A stretch of 64,000 nucleotides of DNA, taken from assembly GCF_014982725.1 (NCBI RefSeq), contig NZ_JADCJZ010000002.1:372001-436000 (forward strand). Reading direction: 5' to 3'. The translations under genes were made by a program, and so were the position numbers. The notes under the pieces were generated by a model, which saw only the letters and a program-made list of their open reading frames with translations, was not told the DNA's origin and ran no database searches. Source of the DNA: Thermophilibacter gallinarum. Lineage in GTDB: Bacteria; Actinomycetota; Coriobacteriia; Coriobacteriales; Atopobiaceae. Within the stretch, counting starts at the first letter, position 1. Each line of letters opens with the position of its first letter. Shown here piece after piece: positions 50,054-60,821 of this stretch.

Positions 50054-50202
50054 GGGTCCCCCTCGCATGTCGTTTCCTCGATGGTACCCCTTCGTCACGG
50101 GCGGCTCGTTCTCGTCGGTGGGCGGCTCGCGCGGGCGGACGGGCAGCGGGAGGAGGATACTTGGCCCGTACCGCGATGTCCCCGGGCGACGAGGGGGGCC
50201 GC

Positions 50203-51696
50203 ATGGGCGAGAAGAGGTACGTCATAGCGCTCGACCAGGGGACCACGAGCTCGCGCTCCGTCCTCGTGGACCGTCGCGGGCGGATGGTGGACGTGGTGCA
50301 GAGGCCGTTCCAGCAGATCTTCCCGCAGCCCGGCTGGGTCGAGCACAACCCGCAGGACATCCTCTTCTCGCAGCTGGGGACCCTCACGGAGCTCGTTGCC
50401 CGCCACGGCCTGACGTCCGACGACGTCGCTGCCATCGGCATCGACAACCAGCGCGAGACTACCATCGTCTGGGACCCGACCACGGGAGTCCCGGTGTCCA
50501 ACGCCATCGTCTGGCAGTGCCGGCGCACGGCGGACATGGTCGGGCGCGTCTGCGGCACCCCCGAGGTCCGCGAGATGGTGCGCTCCAAGACGGGACTTCT
50601 CCCCGACGCGTACTTCTCGGCCAGCAAAACCGCGTGGATCCTGGAGAACGTGCCCGGCGCCCGCGCGCGGGCCGAGGCCGGGGAGCTGCTCTTCGGCACC
50701 GTGGACACGTGGCTCGTGTGGACGCTCACCGGCGGGCTCGTGCACGCCACGGACCCCACCAACGCCTGCCGCACCATGCTCTACAACATCCACGAGGGCC
50801 GCTGGGACCAGGACCTGCTGGACCTCTTCGACATACCCGCCTCGATGCTGCCCGAGGTGCGCCCGAGCTCGGGCCCCTTCGGCGAGACGAGCTACCCGGG
50901 GCTGCCGGCGGGCATCCCCGTCTGCGGCGTGGCGGGCGACCAGCAGGCCGCGCTCTTCGGCCAGTGCTGCTTCGCGCCCGGGCAGGCCAAGAACACCTAC
51001 GGCACCGGCTGCTTCATGCTGCTGCACACCGGCGCCGAGGCGCGCGAGAGCGAGCACGGCCTCGTGACCACGATCGTCGCCTCGCCCCCCGGCACGACGC
51101 AGACGCAGTACGCGCTCGAGGGCTCGGTCTTCGTCGCCGGCGCGCTGGTTCAGTGGCTGCGCGACGAGCTCGGCATCATCCGCGACGCGGCGGAGACCGA
51201 GTCGCTGGCGCAGAGCGTGCCGGACACGGGCGGCGTCTACGTGGTGCCCGCGTTCACCGGGCTCGGCGCCCCGTGGTGGGAGCCGGACGCGCGCGGGGTG
51301 ATCCTCGGCCTCACGCGCGGGACGGGACGGGCGCACCTGGTGCGTGCGGCGCTCGAGGCCCTCGCCTACCAGATTCGCGACCTGGCGGACGCCATGGAGG
51401 CGGACGCGGGATCGGCGCTCGACGTGCTCAACGTCGACGGCGGGGCCTCGGCGAACGACTTCCTCATGCAGTTCCAGGCCGATCTGCTCGGGTGTGAGCT
51501 ACGCCGGCCCGCCAACACCGAGACCACCTCGCTCGGCGCCGCGTTTCTCGCCGGGCTGGCCTCGGGGTTCTGGGGCGGCACGGACGAGCTCGTCGCGCTG
51601 CGCGAGACGGACGACGTGTTCCGCCGCACGATGGACCCGGCGCGCGTAGACGCCCTTCTCGCCGGCTGGCACGACGCCGTGCGCCGCGTGATGTAG
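50203..51696 (+). CDS. glpK: Glycerol kinase
   Basis: 497 residues from ATG 50203 with GAGGGGGG upstream. FGGY-type kinase: IALDQGTTSSRSVLVDRRG, QIFPQPGWVEHNPQDIL, WQCRRTADM, GVAGDQQAALFGQ (catalytic Asp region), NTYGTGCFMLLHTG, and the FGGY signature 2 region VLNVDGGASANDFLMQFQADLLG. It makes glycerol-3-phosphate. There is no glpF or glycerol-3-P dehydrogenase next to it; the stop is 13 bases from the convergent asnS stop. Confidence 0.95.
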   Translation: MGEKRYVIALDQGTTSSRSVLVDRRGRMVDVVQRPFQQIFPQPGWVEHNPQDILFSQLGTLTELVARHGLTSDDVAAIGIDNQRETTIVWDPTTGVPVSNAIVWQCRRTADMVGRVCGTPEVREMVRSKTGLLPDAYFSASKTAWILENVPGARARAEAGELLFGTVDTWLVWTLTGGLVHATDPTNACRTMLYNIHEGRWDQDLLDLFDIPASMLPEVRPSSGPFGETSYPGLPAGIPVCGVAGDQQAALFGQCCFAPGQAKNTYGTGCFMLLHTGAEARESEHGLVTTIVASPPGTTQTQYALEGSVFVAGALVQWLRDELGIIRDAAETESLAQSVPDTGGVYVVPAFTGLGAPWWEPDARGVILGLTRGTGRAHLVRAALEALAYQIRDLADAMEADAGSALDVLNVDGGASANDFLMQFQADLLGCELRRPANTETTSLGAAFLAGLASGFWGGTDELVALRETDDVFRRTMDPARVDALLAGWHDAVRRVM

Positions 51697-51709
51697 GGGT
51701 CGCGGGAGC

Positions 51710-53113
<1,404 letters not shown>

Positions 53114-53180
53114 GGGCGTTCCTCCGAGGTTCTTCTCGCCTGTTTTTGCCTGTCTAACTCTAGCGCATCGGGGGGAAGCG

Positions 53181-53200
53181 GTCTCGGCTAGAATCGAGAC
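53181..53200 (+). promoter_or_regulatory. Dyad over the pyrE promoter
   Basis: GTCTCG (53181-53186) and CGAGAC (53195-53200) flank TAGAAT (53189-53194), a good -10 box, 38 bases before the ATG. The symmetric arms look like an operator. Confidence 0.5.
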
Positions 53201-53232
53201 AGCGACAAGACGCACCCCCGGAAGGAGCACCC

Positions 53233-53895
53233 ATGGAAGCCTACAAGCGCGAGTTCATCGACTTCATGGTCGAGGCCAACGTCCTCAAGTTCGGCGACTT
53301 CACCCTCAAGAGCGGTCGCAAGTCCCCATTCTTCATGAACGCCGGCGCCTACGTGACCGGTTCCCAGCTCAAGCGCCTGGGCGAGTACTACGCCCACGCC
53401 ATCAACGACAACTTCGGCCTGGACTTCGACGTGCTCTTCGGGCCTGCGTACAAGGGCATCCCGCTGGCCGTGACCACCGCCATCGCCCTGCACGACCTCT
53501 ATGGCAAGGAGGTCCGCTACTGCTCCGACCGCAAGGAGGAGAAGGACCACGGCGCCGACAAGGGCGGCCTGCTCGGCGCCAAGCTCGCCGACGGCGACCG
53601 CGTGGTCATGATCGAGGACGTGACCACCTCCGGCAAGTCCATCGACGAGACCTACCCCAAGGTCACCGGGGCCGCTGACGTTGAGGTCAAGGGCCTGATC
53701 GTGAGCCTCAACCGCATGGAGGTCGGCAAGGGCGGCGTCGTGACCGCCCAGCAGGAGATCCAGGAGAAGTACGGCTTCCCGGTGGCGAGCATCGTGAGCA
53801 TGGCCGAGGTCGTGGAGGCGCTCGACGGCACCGTAATCACGCCGGAGCTGCGCGCGGCGATCGACGCCTACTACGAGCAGTACGGCGTCAAGTAG
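53233..53895 (+). CDS. pyrE: Orotate phosphoribosyltransferase
   Basis: 220 residues. [16 protein letters not shown] (start region), [30 protein letters not shown] and the PRPP-binding [13 protein letters not shown] are the family signatures. It joins orotate to PRPP in pyrimidine synthesis. Ribosome site GGAAGGAG lies before the ATG. No other pyr gene is in the window. Confidence 0.96.
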   Translation: MEAYKREFIDFMVEANVLKFGDFTLKSGRKSPFFMNAGAYVTGSQLKRLGEYYAHAINDNFGLDFDVLFGPAYKGIPLAVTTAIALHDLYGKEVRYCSDRKEEKDHGADKGGLLGAKLADGDRVVMIEDVTTSGKSIDETYPKVTGAADVEVKGLIVSLNRMEVGKGGVVTAQQEIQEKYGFPVASIVSMAEVVEALDGTVITPELRAAIDAYYEQYGVK

Positions 53896-53924
53896 ACGAG
53901 AAGGACGAGCACGCGCAACTCCCG

Positions 53925-53998
53925 TTTTATGGTAAGCCCCCTACCTGCGGTAACGAGAAAAACCGCATGTAGGGGGCTTATCTTGTGTGACCATAAAA
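53925..53998. repeat. Three-tier inverted repeat between convergent pyrE and the deacetylase
   Basis: Three nested stems: TTTTATGGT (53925-53933) with ACCATAAAA (53990-53998), AAGCCCCCTAC (53934-53944) with GTAGGGGGCTT (53969-53979), and TGCGGT (53946-53951) with ACCGCA (53962-53967); the loop is AACGAGAAAA. A 10-base unpaired ATCTTGTGTG separates the outer right arms. Likely a bidirectional terminator, but longer than needed. Confidence 0.85.
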
Positions 53999-54040
53999 TC
54001 CGAGGGGCGCATGCTGCCCCGGGCAAAAGGGCTCTCTCCC

Positions 54041-55348
54041 CTACTCCACCATCTCGGTGGGCCAGGCGCCGTCCTCGGGCATGGTGGCGTTGCCGGAGGC
54101 CACGTCCTCGGGGATGCGGCTGTCCATGGCCATGAGCTCGTTGATCGTCACGAACTTGTAGCCCTTGTCCTGGAGGTTCTCGATGATGCGCGGGAGCGCC
54201 TCGAGGTCCTGGTCACGGTTGCCGCCGCCGTCGTGCATGAGGATGATGGCGCCGGAGTACGCGCCGTTCGTGCAGTTGGAGACGATGGCGTCCGCGCCGG
54301 GGAGGGTCCAGTCCTCGCTGTCGAGGTTCCAGATCACGGAGGCGGAGAGCGTCCCGTTGGAGTCGAGCCAGGTCTGGTTGTTGAAGTCGCCGTAGGGCGG
54401 GCGGATGACGGTCGTGGCGCCGCCGCCCGCGCCCTCGATGGAGTCGAAGGCGTCGGAGATCTCCGAGCGGAGCGTGTCGGCGTCGAGCGTGGAGAGCGGG
54501 TCGCCGTGGCTCTTGGTGTGGGAGGCGACCTGGGAGCCCTGGTCCTTGATCGCCTTCACGAGGTCAGGGTTCTTCTCGGCCGCCGGGCCCAGGCAGAAGA
54601 ACGTGGCCTTGATGCCGTACTTGTCGAGGATGTCCAGGTACTTCTGGGTGTAGTTTGCGTTCGGGCCGTCGTCAAAGGTGAGGGCGATCACCTTGGAGCC
54701 GTCCTCGGGCTGCGGGTTGACGCTCTCGATGACCAGGTTCTGGACGGGCTCGGTCTCCTCCTTGAGCGCGGTCTCGCCGGAGGTGTCGCCGACCATGTAG
54801 ATCGCCTTGCCCGCCTTGGGCCACTGGGCCACGTAGGTGACGGCGCCGATCTTCTCGTAGGGCTCCATCTTGGGCTGGGTCTCGCGCTCCTCCTCGTGGT
54901 AGGGCTCCGTGACGTCGGCACCGTCGCCGAAGACGATCTCCTCGTTGCCCTTGGCGCGGAAGGCCTCGATCTGGTCGGCGTCGAGCTCCTTGCCGTTGAC
55001 CGTGGCCGAGAAGGGCGCGCCCTCGCCCTCGGTGAGGACGTTCCCGCCCACGGAGACGAGGTCGCCCGGGGCCACGCTGATCTCCTGGGCCTCGGCGATG
55101 TCCGCGAGGGTGGCGTCCGCGCGGACGCTGACGAGCGCACCGTCGACCTTCACGTTGACGGTGCGGTTGATCCACAGAAGGACGCCGCCGCCCACGACCG
55201 CCGCGAGGACGAGGATCGCCGCGAGCGTGAAGCCGAGCGAGCCGCGCGAGGACCTCTTCTTGCGCGCCGACGCATAGACGTGTGCCGACGACCTGCTGTG
55301 ACCATACGAAGCGCCGCTGCGGCGGGGCGTGCCCCTTCTGCTGCTCAT
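54041..55348 (-). CDS. Polysaccharide deacetylase (NodB domain), membrane anchored
   Basis: 435 residues. A basic start (1-38) and one membrane helix (39-61, SLGFTLAAILVLAAVVGGGVLL) put the rest outside. About 62-210 is a beta-rich region of unknown fold. The NodB domain (about 215-405) has motif 1 VIALTFDDGPNANYT, motif 2 SHTKSHGDPLS (zinc histidines), motif 3 IRPPYGDFN and the C-terminal AIILMHDGGGNRDQ. It probably deacetylates peptidoglycan or another wall glycan. Gene stands alone. Confidence 0.93.
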   Translation of the reverse strand: MSSRRGTPRRSGASYGHSRSSAHVYASARKKRSSRGSLGFTLAAILVLAAVVGGGVLLWINRTVNVKVDGALVSVRADATLADIAEAQEISVAPGDLVSVGGNVLTEGEGAPFSATVNGKELDADQIEAFRAKGNEEIVFGDGADVTEPYHEEERETQPKMEPYEKIGAVTYVAQWPKAGKAIYMVGDTSGETALKEETEPVQNLVIESVNPQPEDGSKVIALTFDDGPNANYTQKYLDILDKYGIKATFFCLGPAAEKNPDLVKAIKDQGSQVASHTKSHGDPLSTLDADTLRSEISDAFDSIEGAGGGATTVIRPPYGDFNNQTWLDSNGTLSASVIWNLDSEDWTLPGADAIVSNCTNGAYSGAIILMHDGGGNRDQDLEALPRIIENLQDKGYKFVTINELMAMDSRIPEDVASGNATMPEDGAWPTEMVE

Positions 55349-55493
55349 GACCTGCTGCCCTCTTGTCCTACTCGAAGGTGACGAATCGAAACAACGGCTC
55401 CCAGCGTATCAGTTTGCTGAGGCAAACAAGGTGACACTCCGGTCACTCAACCCCATTTCACAAGCCAAACGCCGGCCTCCCGCAGGCGGGTGC

Positions 55494-56009
55494 CTAGATC
55501 CTGGACACGAGCTCGTCCGTCGGGCGGTGCGCGGCGTGGTTCGCCGAGGGCTCCGCGCCCTCCGCGGGGTAGCCGACCGGGAAGAGCGCCACCAGGTCGT
55601 AGCCCTCGGTCTCCGGGAACGCCTCGTGGACCGCCGGCGCGTCGAAGTGCCCCACCCAGGTGGTGCCCAGGCCCAGGTCGTGAGCGGCGAGCATGATGTG
55701 GGTGCCCACGATGGACGCGTCGACGTCGGCAAAGTTGCGGCCGTCGTACTTGCGGGTCCACGCCTCGTCCGCACGGGCGCCGAGCATGAGGATCACGCGG
55801 GCGCCGAACGAGAAGCGCGTAAGGGCCGAGAGGCGCTCCACTGCGTCCGGGCTCTCCACGACCCAGAGGTGCCAGGGCTGCCTGTTGACCGCGGTGGGCG
55901 CGGCGACGGCGGCGTCCACGAGCGCCTCGATCTTCTCGGCCTCGACGGGCCGGCCCGAGAGGTCGCGGCAGGAGTAGCGATCGTGTGCGAGCTGCAGGAA
56001 ATCGGTCAT
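55494..56009 (-). CDS. Nitroreductase family flavoprotein
   Basis: 171 residues. YSCRDLSGRPVEAEKIEALVDAAVAAPTAVNRQPW is the FMN-binding start and LAAHDLGLGTTWVGHF the second FMN segment; PVGYPAEG is the third. Members use NAD(P)H to reduce nitro-compounds, quinones or enones. The physiological substrate is not evident. The preceding 145 bases to the deacetylase gene contain no gene. Confidence 0.92.
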   Translation of the reverse strand: MTDFLQLAHDRYSCRDLSGRPVEAEKIEALVDAAVAAPTAVNRQPWHLWVVESPDAVERLSALTRFSFGARVILMLGARADEAWTRKYDGRNFADVDASIVGTHIMLAAHDLGLGTTWVGHFDAPAVHEAFPETEGYDLVALFPVGYPAEGAEPSANHAAHRPTDELVSRI

Positions 56010-56085
56010 GGTCCCTCCCTTATGTCGGCATGGTCCGAGTATAGCCGCGCCGCGCTAGAATGAATGCCCGCACGAGAGGAGACGC

Positions 56086-58677
56086 ATGAGCGCAGCACCC
56101 GCACCCGAGGCCGTCGACGAGGGCCCCAACGCACCCGGCTCGCTGGGGCGCCTCATTCCCTGGCCCGACGACGAGACCTACCCCGACATCCCCGCCGAGG
56201 AGGCGCTCGACCTCTTCCTGGGCTGGGTGGACGCGCGCGGCATCGAGCTCTGGCCGCACCAGGAGGAGGCGCTGTTGTCGCTCGCAGCCGGCGACCACCT
56301 GATCCTGGGCACGCCCACGGGCTCGGGCAAGTCCATGGTGGCGCTGGGCATGTGCTTCATGAGCGTGTGCACGGATAGGCGCGCCTACTACACCGCCCCC
56401 ATCAAGGCGCTGGTGAGCGAGAAGTTCTTTGACCTCGTGAATCTCTTCGGCCGCGAGAACGTGGGGATGATCACCGGAGACGCGGCCATCAACGCGGAGG
56501 CGCCGATCATCTGCTGCACCGCGGAGATCCTGGCGAACCAGGCGCTGCGCGAGGGCGAGAAGTGCGACGTGGGCTGCGTGGCCATGGACGAGTTCCACTT
56601 CTACGCTGACCCGGACCGCGGCTGGGCCTGGCAGGTGCCGCTGCTCACGCTGCCGAACGCGCAGTTCTTGCTCATGAGCGCGACGCTCGGCGACACCTCG
56701 TCGATTGCCGCGGCACTCTCCGAGCACACGGGCGGGCGCACCGTGGACACCATCGCGGACGCGCCGCGCCCCGTGCCGCTGTCGTACGAGTTCGTGGACA
56801 CGGCGCTCGAGGGGACCGTCGAGCTGGCGCTGCGCGCGGGCGAGGCGCCGCTCTACATCGTTCACTTCTCGCAGGACGCCGCGCTGGCGAGCGCACAGAG
56901 CCTGGCCAGCTACGGCGTCTCCACCAAGGAGCAGCGCGAGGCCATCAAGGACGCGATCAAGGGGACGCGCTTCACCACCACCTTCGGAAAGACGCTGCAG
57001 CGCCTCCTGGGCTGCGGCGTGGGCGTGCACCACGCCGGCATGCTGCCGCGCTACCGCCTTCTGGTGGAGAAGCTCGCGCAGCAGGGCCTGCTGCCGGTCA
57101 TCTGCGGCACGGACACGCTGGGCGTGGGCATCAACGTGCCGATCCACACCGTGGTGCTCACGGCGCTCTCGAAGTTCGACGGCCGGCGCATGCGCCACCT
57201 GAACGCGCGCGAGTTCCACCAGATCGTGGGCCGTGCCGGGCGTGCCGGCTTTGACACTGAGGGCCACGTCATCGCCGAGGCCACCGAGTACGACATCGAG
57301 AACGCCCGGGCCCTGCGCAAGGCCGGCGGCGACCCCAAGAAGGCGCGCAAGGTCAAAACCAAGAAGCCGCCCGAGGGCTTCGTGGGCTGGAACAAGCAGA
57401 CCTTCGAGCGGCTGGTCGCCGCCGTGCCGGAGCCGCTGCGCCCGCGCATGAAGGTCACGCACTCGATGGTGCTCGCCGAGGTCGAGCAGGGCGGCGACGC
57501 CTGGACGCGCGTGCACCGGCTGGTCGAGGAGTCGGCGCAGCCCGAGGCGGAGAAGGCCGCGCTCGCCACGCGCGCGGACGAGATCTTCGCCACGCTGCTC
57601 GACGCGGACGTGGTCACGCGCGAGGAGCTGACCGACGGCGGCGCGTCCTGGTCGACGACCGTGGACCTGCCGGACGACTTCGCCCTGGACCAGCCCCTCT
57701 CGCCGTTCCTGCTGGCCGCGCTCGAGCTTCTGGACCCGGAGTCGGAGACCTATGCGCTCGACGTCATCTCCATGGCGGAGGCCACGCTCGAGGACCCCTG
57801 GCAGATCCTGCGCGCCCAGCAGCGCGTGGCGCGCGACCGCGCGATGAGCGAGATGAAGGCCGAGGGCATAGAGTACGACGAGCGCATGGAGCGCCTGCAG
57901 GAGGTCACGTGGCCCAAGCCGCTCGAGGAGCTGCTCGAGCCGGCCTTCGAGCAGTACTGCGAGCAGGTGCCGTGGGCGCGCGACTTTGCCCTCTCCCCCA
58001 AGTCCGTCCTGCGCGACATGGTGGAGACCGCGAGCGACTTCAAGGAGTACATCGGCCGCTACAACGTGGCGCGCTCCGAGGGCCTGCTCCTGCGCTACCT
58101 CTCCGAGGCGTTCCGCGCGCTCGACCGCACGGTGCCGCTCGAGAAGCGCGACGAGCGGCTGCGCGACATCATCGCGTGGCTGGGGCTCGTGGTGCGCACG
58201 GTGGACTCCTCGCTCGTGGACGAGTGGGCCACCGCCGGCGAGGGCACCTCCGAGGGTCTCGACGCCGCGCCGCCCGCCGCGGACGAGGTCGTTCGCGACC
58301 GTCGAGGCCTCACGCTGCTCGTGCGCAACGCGCTCTTCGCCCGCGTGCGGCTGGCGGCGCACGGGCGCGCGGACGAGCTCGGCAAGCTCGACGGCGAATG
58401 GGGCTGGCGCATGCCGGTGTGGCAGCAGGCGCTGGACCGCTTCTACGAGGCGCACGAGGAGATCCTGCTGGACGCCGACGCCCGCAGCGCCGCGTACTTC
58501 TCGATAGACGAGAAGGACGAGCGGTCCGCACACGTCTGGCACGTGCACCAGGTCTTCCGCGACTCCGACGACGACCGCGACTTCGGCATCTGGGGCGACG
58601 TGGACCTCGACGCCACGCAGGACGAGGGCGCCGTGGTCTTCTCGGCCTACCGCGCCGGCTTCGTGGACGACGAGTAG
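56086..58677 (+). CDS. Ski2-like DEAD/DEAH-box RNA helicase with DUF3516
   Basis: 863 residues. Walker A GTPTGSGKS (75-83), DEFH (168-171), SAT (LLMSATLGD), and the second RecA lobe with GVGVHHAGMLPRYR, GTDTLGVGINVP and FHQIVGRAGRAGFD. The C-terminal 400 residues match the DUF3516 region found in actinobacterial Ski2/HelY-like helicases. It unwinds RNA with ATP; the cell role is not known. A possible -10 box TAGAAT is at 56056-56061. It is transcribed alone. Confidence 0.92.
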   Translation: MSAAPAPEAVDEGPNAPGSLGRLIPWPDDETYPDIPAEEALDLFLGWVDARGIELWPHQEEALLSLAAGDHLILGTPTGSGKSMVALGMCFMSVCTDRRAYYTAPIKALVSEKFFDLVNLFGRENVGMITGDAAINAEAPIICCTAEILANQALREGEKCDVGCVAMDEFHFYADPDRGWAWQVPLLTLPNAQFLLMSATLGDTSSIAAALSEHTGGRTVDTIADAPRPVPLSYEFVDTALEGTVELALRAGEAPLYIVHFSQDAALASAQSLASYGVSTKEQREAIKDAIKGTRFTTTFGKTLQRLLGCGVGVHHAGMLPRYRLLVEKLAQQGLLPVICGTDTLGVGINVPIHTVVLTALSKFDGRRMRHLNAREFHQIVGRAGRAGFDTEGHVIAEATEYDIENARALRKAGGDPKKARKVKTKKPPEGFVGWNKQTFERLVAAVPEPLRPRMKVTHSMVLAEVEQGGDAWTRVHRLVEESAQPEAEKAALATRADEIFATLLDADVVTREELTDGGASWSTTVDLPDDFALDQPLSPFLLAALELLDPESETYALDVISMAEATLEDPWQILRAQQRVARDRAMSEMKAEGIEYDERMERLQEVTWPKPLEELLEPAFEQYCEQVPWARDFALSPKSVLRDMVETASDFKEYIGRYNVARSEGLLLRYLSEAFRALDRTVPLEKRDERLRDIIAWLGLVVRTVDSSLVDEWATAGEGTSEGLDAAPPAADEVVRDRRGLTLLVRNALFARVRLAAHGRADELGKLDGEWGWRMPVWQQALDRFYEAHEEILLDADARSAAYFSIDEKDERSAHVWHVHQVFRDSDDDRDFGIWGDVDLDATQDEGAVVFSAYRAGFVDDE

Positions 58678-58737
58678 GAGAAGCCGACACCGAGATGCCA
58701 CTTGTCAGCAGATTCGGGGGGCGCACGAACCCAAAAC

Positions 58738-58772
58738 GGCGCCCCCGCCAGCAAGTCGCCAGCGGGGGCGCC
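58738..58772. terminator. Bidirectional terminator of helicase and kdgA
   Basis: GGCGCCCCCGC (58738-58748) and GCGGGGGCGCC (58762-58772) form a perfect 11-bp stem with a 13-base loop. On the minus strand GTTTTGGG follows; on the plus strand CCCGAGAAAAGG. Just upstream CACGAACCCAAAACGG (58724-58739) resembles a repeat D half-unit. Confidence 0.8.
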
Positions 58773-58834
58773 CCCGAGAAAAGGAGCCGGCGCGCATGGC
58801 AGAGTTCGCGCGCCGGGCGGGTCGGTATTGAAAC

Positions 58835-59482
58835 CTAGCCCCTGACCTCGCGGACCAGCAGCGCCGCTTCGCGCGTAAGCTGATACATCCGGTCAAAGTC
58901 GCCGGAGCGGATGAGGTCGGGCTTGACCATCCAGGTGCCACCGCAGGCAAGGACGGCCGGGCACTCGAGGTACTCGCGCAGGTTGGCGGTGGAGACGCCC
59001 CCGGTTGGCATGAAGCGGTGCCCCACAAAGACCGAGGCGAGCGCCTTGATCGTCGCCAGGCCACCGTACTGCGCGGCCGGGAAGAACTTGGTGACCGCAA
59101 GCCCCTTGTTCACGAGTGCCGTGACCTCGGTAGGCGTGACCCCGGCAGGAAGCACCGGCACCTCGTTTGCCAGGCACCAGTCCACGACCTCCATGTTGTA
59201 CCCCGGGGTCACGATGTAGCGCGCGCCCGCATCCACGGCGCGGCGCGCCTGATCGAGCGTGAGCACCGTCCCGGCACCCACCATGAGGTTCGGGCGCTTC
59301 TCGCTCATCTCCCGGATGGCGTCGGCGGCACAGGCGGTGCGGAAGGTGACCTCTGCCGAGGGCAGCCCTCCCCTCACGAGCACGTCCGCCACCGGCAGCG
59401 CGTCCTCCACGCGGTCGAGCACGACCACCGGGACAACGCCAACCCTCTCGACGTCCTTGTAAAATGCATCCATATAGCCCAT
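58835..59482 (-). CDS. kdgA: KDPG/KHG aldolase
   Basis: 215 residues from ATG 59482 (GAGAGGAC upstream). Class I aldolase with PSAEVTFRT (catalytic Glu), GAGTVLTLDQA, the Schiff-base lysine in VTKFFPAAQYGG and RFMPTGGVS. It cleaves 2-keto-3-deoxy-6-phosphogluconate to pyruvate and glyceraldehyde-3-phosphate. It is the last step of uronate breakdown and lies 35 bases after the KDG kinase gene. Confidence 0.95.
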   Translation of the reverse strand: MGYMDAFYKDVERVGVVPVVVLDRVEDALPVADVLVRGGLPSAEVTFRTACAADAIREMSEKRPNLMVGAGTVLTLDQARRAVDAGARYIVTPGYNMEVVDWCLANEVPVLPAGVTPTEVTALVNKGLAVTKFFPAAQYGGLATIKALASVFVGHRFMPTGGVSTANLREYLECPAVLACGGTWMVKPDLIRSGDFDRMYQLTREAALLVREVRG

Positions 59483-59517
59483 GGGAAGTCCTCTCGTCTT
59501 GCCGTTTGCAACTAGGC

Positions 59518-60558
59518 CTAGCGAGCCACGCGCAGGCCCGCCCCCTTCGCCGCCACGGCCTCGATCTCAGCCTCGCTCACCAGGTTGGAGTCCCCGGGGA
59601 TGGTGAGCTTGAGCACACTCGCCGCGATGGCGTACTCGCTCGCATGATCGAGATCGTAGCCGTGAAGAAGTGCGTGGATGAGGCCGGCGCCGTAGGCGTC
59701 ACCAGCGGCCACGCCCTCGAGCACGTGCACGTGGTGCACGGACGAGAAGTGCGCCGTGCCGCCCGCGTAGACCATGCCCATCCAGTCGGAGTCCTCGACG
59801 GAGCGGACGTCGCGAATGACGGAGGCCACCATCGAGCAGCCGTACTCCTCGCAGATCTGGCGCGCCATCTCCACGTAGTCCCCGCGCTCCTCGATCCCGT
59901 TCGCGAGCGACCCGGAGACGCAGGTCATCCCCAGTGCGGAAGGCGCGTCCTCGTCGTTGGCGATGCAGACGTCAACATATGGGAGCAGGCGCCGCATGAC
60001 CTCCTGCGCGCGCTCCGGGCTCCAGAGCTTGCCGCGGTAGTTGAGGTCGCAGATCGTGACAATGCCGCGCTCCCGACAGGCGGCGAGGGCGTCCTCGCAG
60101 GCTGCGGCCAGCTCCTCGGAGAGCGCGGGCGTCACGCCGGAGAAGTAGAAGGCCCCCACGCCGTCAAGGACGCTGTCCCAGTCGAACGCGGAGCGCGCGG
60201 CCAGGGAGAGGGCGGAGTACTTGCGGTCGTAGACGCAGCCGTTGGAGCGCATGGAGGCGCCGACCTCGAAGAAGTAGCTCCCCAGACGATCCCCCTCGCG
60301 CACCACGCGCGTGACGTCCACCCCATAGGCCACGAGCGAGCGCAGCGCGCAGTCGCCGATGCGGTTGGGCGGAACAACCGAGACAAACGCCGCGGAGTCT
60401 CCCTGGAAGGCAAGCGAGAGCGCGGCGTTGGCCTCGGCGCCGCCGTAGCGCACCTCGAAGCTCGTCGCCTGCTCCAGACGCTGGTTGTCGGGCGGAGAGA
60501 GCCTCATCATGAGCTCTCCGAAGGCAAGGACGGTGGTGCGCTCGCTCAGGTCGTGCAT
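59518..60558 (-). CDS. kdgK: 2-keto-3-deoxygluconate kinase
   Basis: 346 residues from ATG 60558 (AAGGAG upstream). PfkB family: VLAFGELMMRLSPP start, YGGAEANAALSLAFQG (substrate site), GSYFFEVGASMR, ANDEDAPSALG and the catalytic GVAAGDAYGAGLIHALLHG. The KDG-kinase branch is favoured by the GELMMRLSPP start and the adjoining KDPG aldolase. First gene of the kdgK-kdgA operon, divergent from the SDR gene. Confidence 0.9.
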   Translation of the reverse strand: MHDLSERTTVLAFGELMMRLSPPDNQRLEQATSFEVRYGGAEANAALSLAFQGDSAAFVSVVPPNRIGDCALRSLVAYGVDVTRVVREGDRLGSYFFEVGASMRSNGCVYDRKYSALSLAARSAFDWDSVLDGVGAFYFSGVTPALSEELAAACEDALAACRERGIVTICDLNYRGKLWSPERAQEVMRRLLPYVDVCIANDEDAPSALGMTCVSGSLANGIEERGDYVEMARQICEEYGCSMVASVIRDVRSVEDSDWMGMVYAGGTAHFSSVHHVHVLEGVAAGDAYGAGLIHALLHGYDLDHASEYAIAASVLKLTIPGDSNLVSEAEIEAVAAKGAGLRVAR

Positions 60559-60612
60559 GCCGCTCAGCTCCTTCTGTCTGCAACTTTTCCGTAGTCACCG
60601 TGCTATTGTGAA

Positions 60613-60624
60613 CTGGTTTACCAG
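60613..60624. promoter_or_regulatory. Operator CTGGTTTACCAG upstream of kdgK
   Basis: CTGGT-TT-ACCAG is a symmetric dyad of the TGGTNNACCA type bound by GntR-FadR class regulators such as UxuR/ExuR. It lies 55-66 bases before the kdgK start in the divergent region 60559-60821. Confidence 0.65.
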
Positions 60625-60717
60625 ATTCTGCGAGAAAATCATAGAGCAGCGACGGCGAGCAGTCCAACGCCCTTCCGTGAATGTACCGAAAATCTAGGTA
60701 TTTCGCCGTCTCTGTTC

Positions 60718-60745
60718 TTGACAAAACTGGTTTACCTACCATACT
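60718..60745 (+). promoter_or_regulatory. Promoter with internal operator for the SDR gene
   Basis: A consensus -35 TTGACA (60718-60723), a 16-base spacer and CATACT (60740-60745). The spacer contains CTGGTTTACCTA (60727-60738), a near copy of the dyad at 60613, so bound repressor would block the polymerase. The ribosome site GAGGAGGATCA is directly before the ATG at 60822. Confidence 0.75.
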
Positions 60746-60821
60746 TAAGCCATAAAGCCGGCCAACTTACGCCACAAACCGGCAGCAGACCGGCAGAAGC
60801 CGGACGAAACGAGGAGGATCA

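Noticed and set aside
51697-51709. Missing terminator between convergent glpK and asnS.
   Set aside because: Only 13 bases separate the stops, so there is no room for a hairpin; overlapping 3' ends are common and not by themselves notable.
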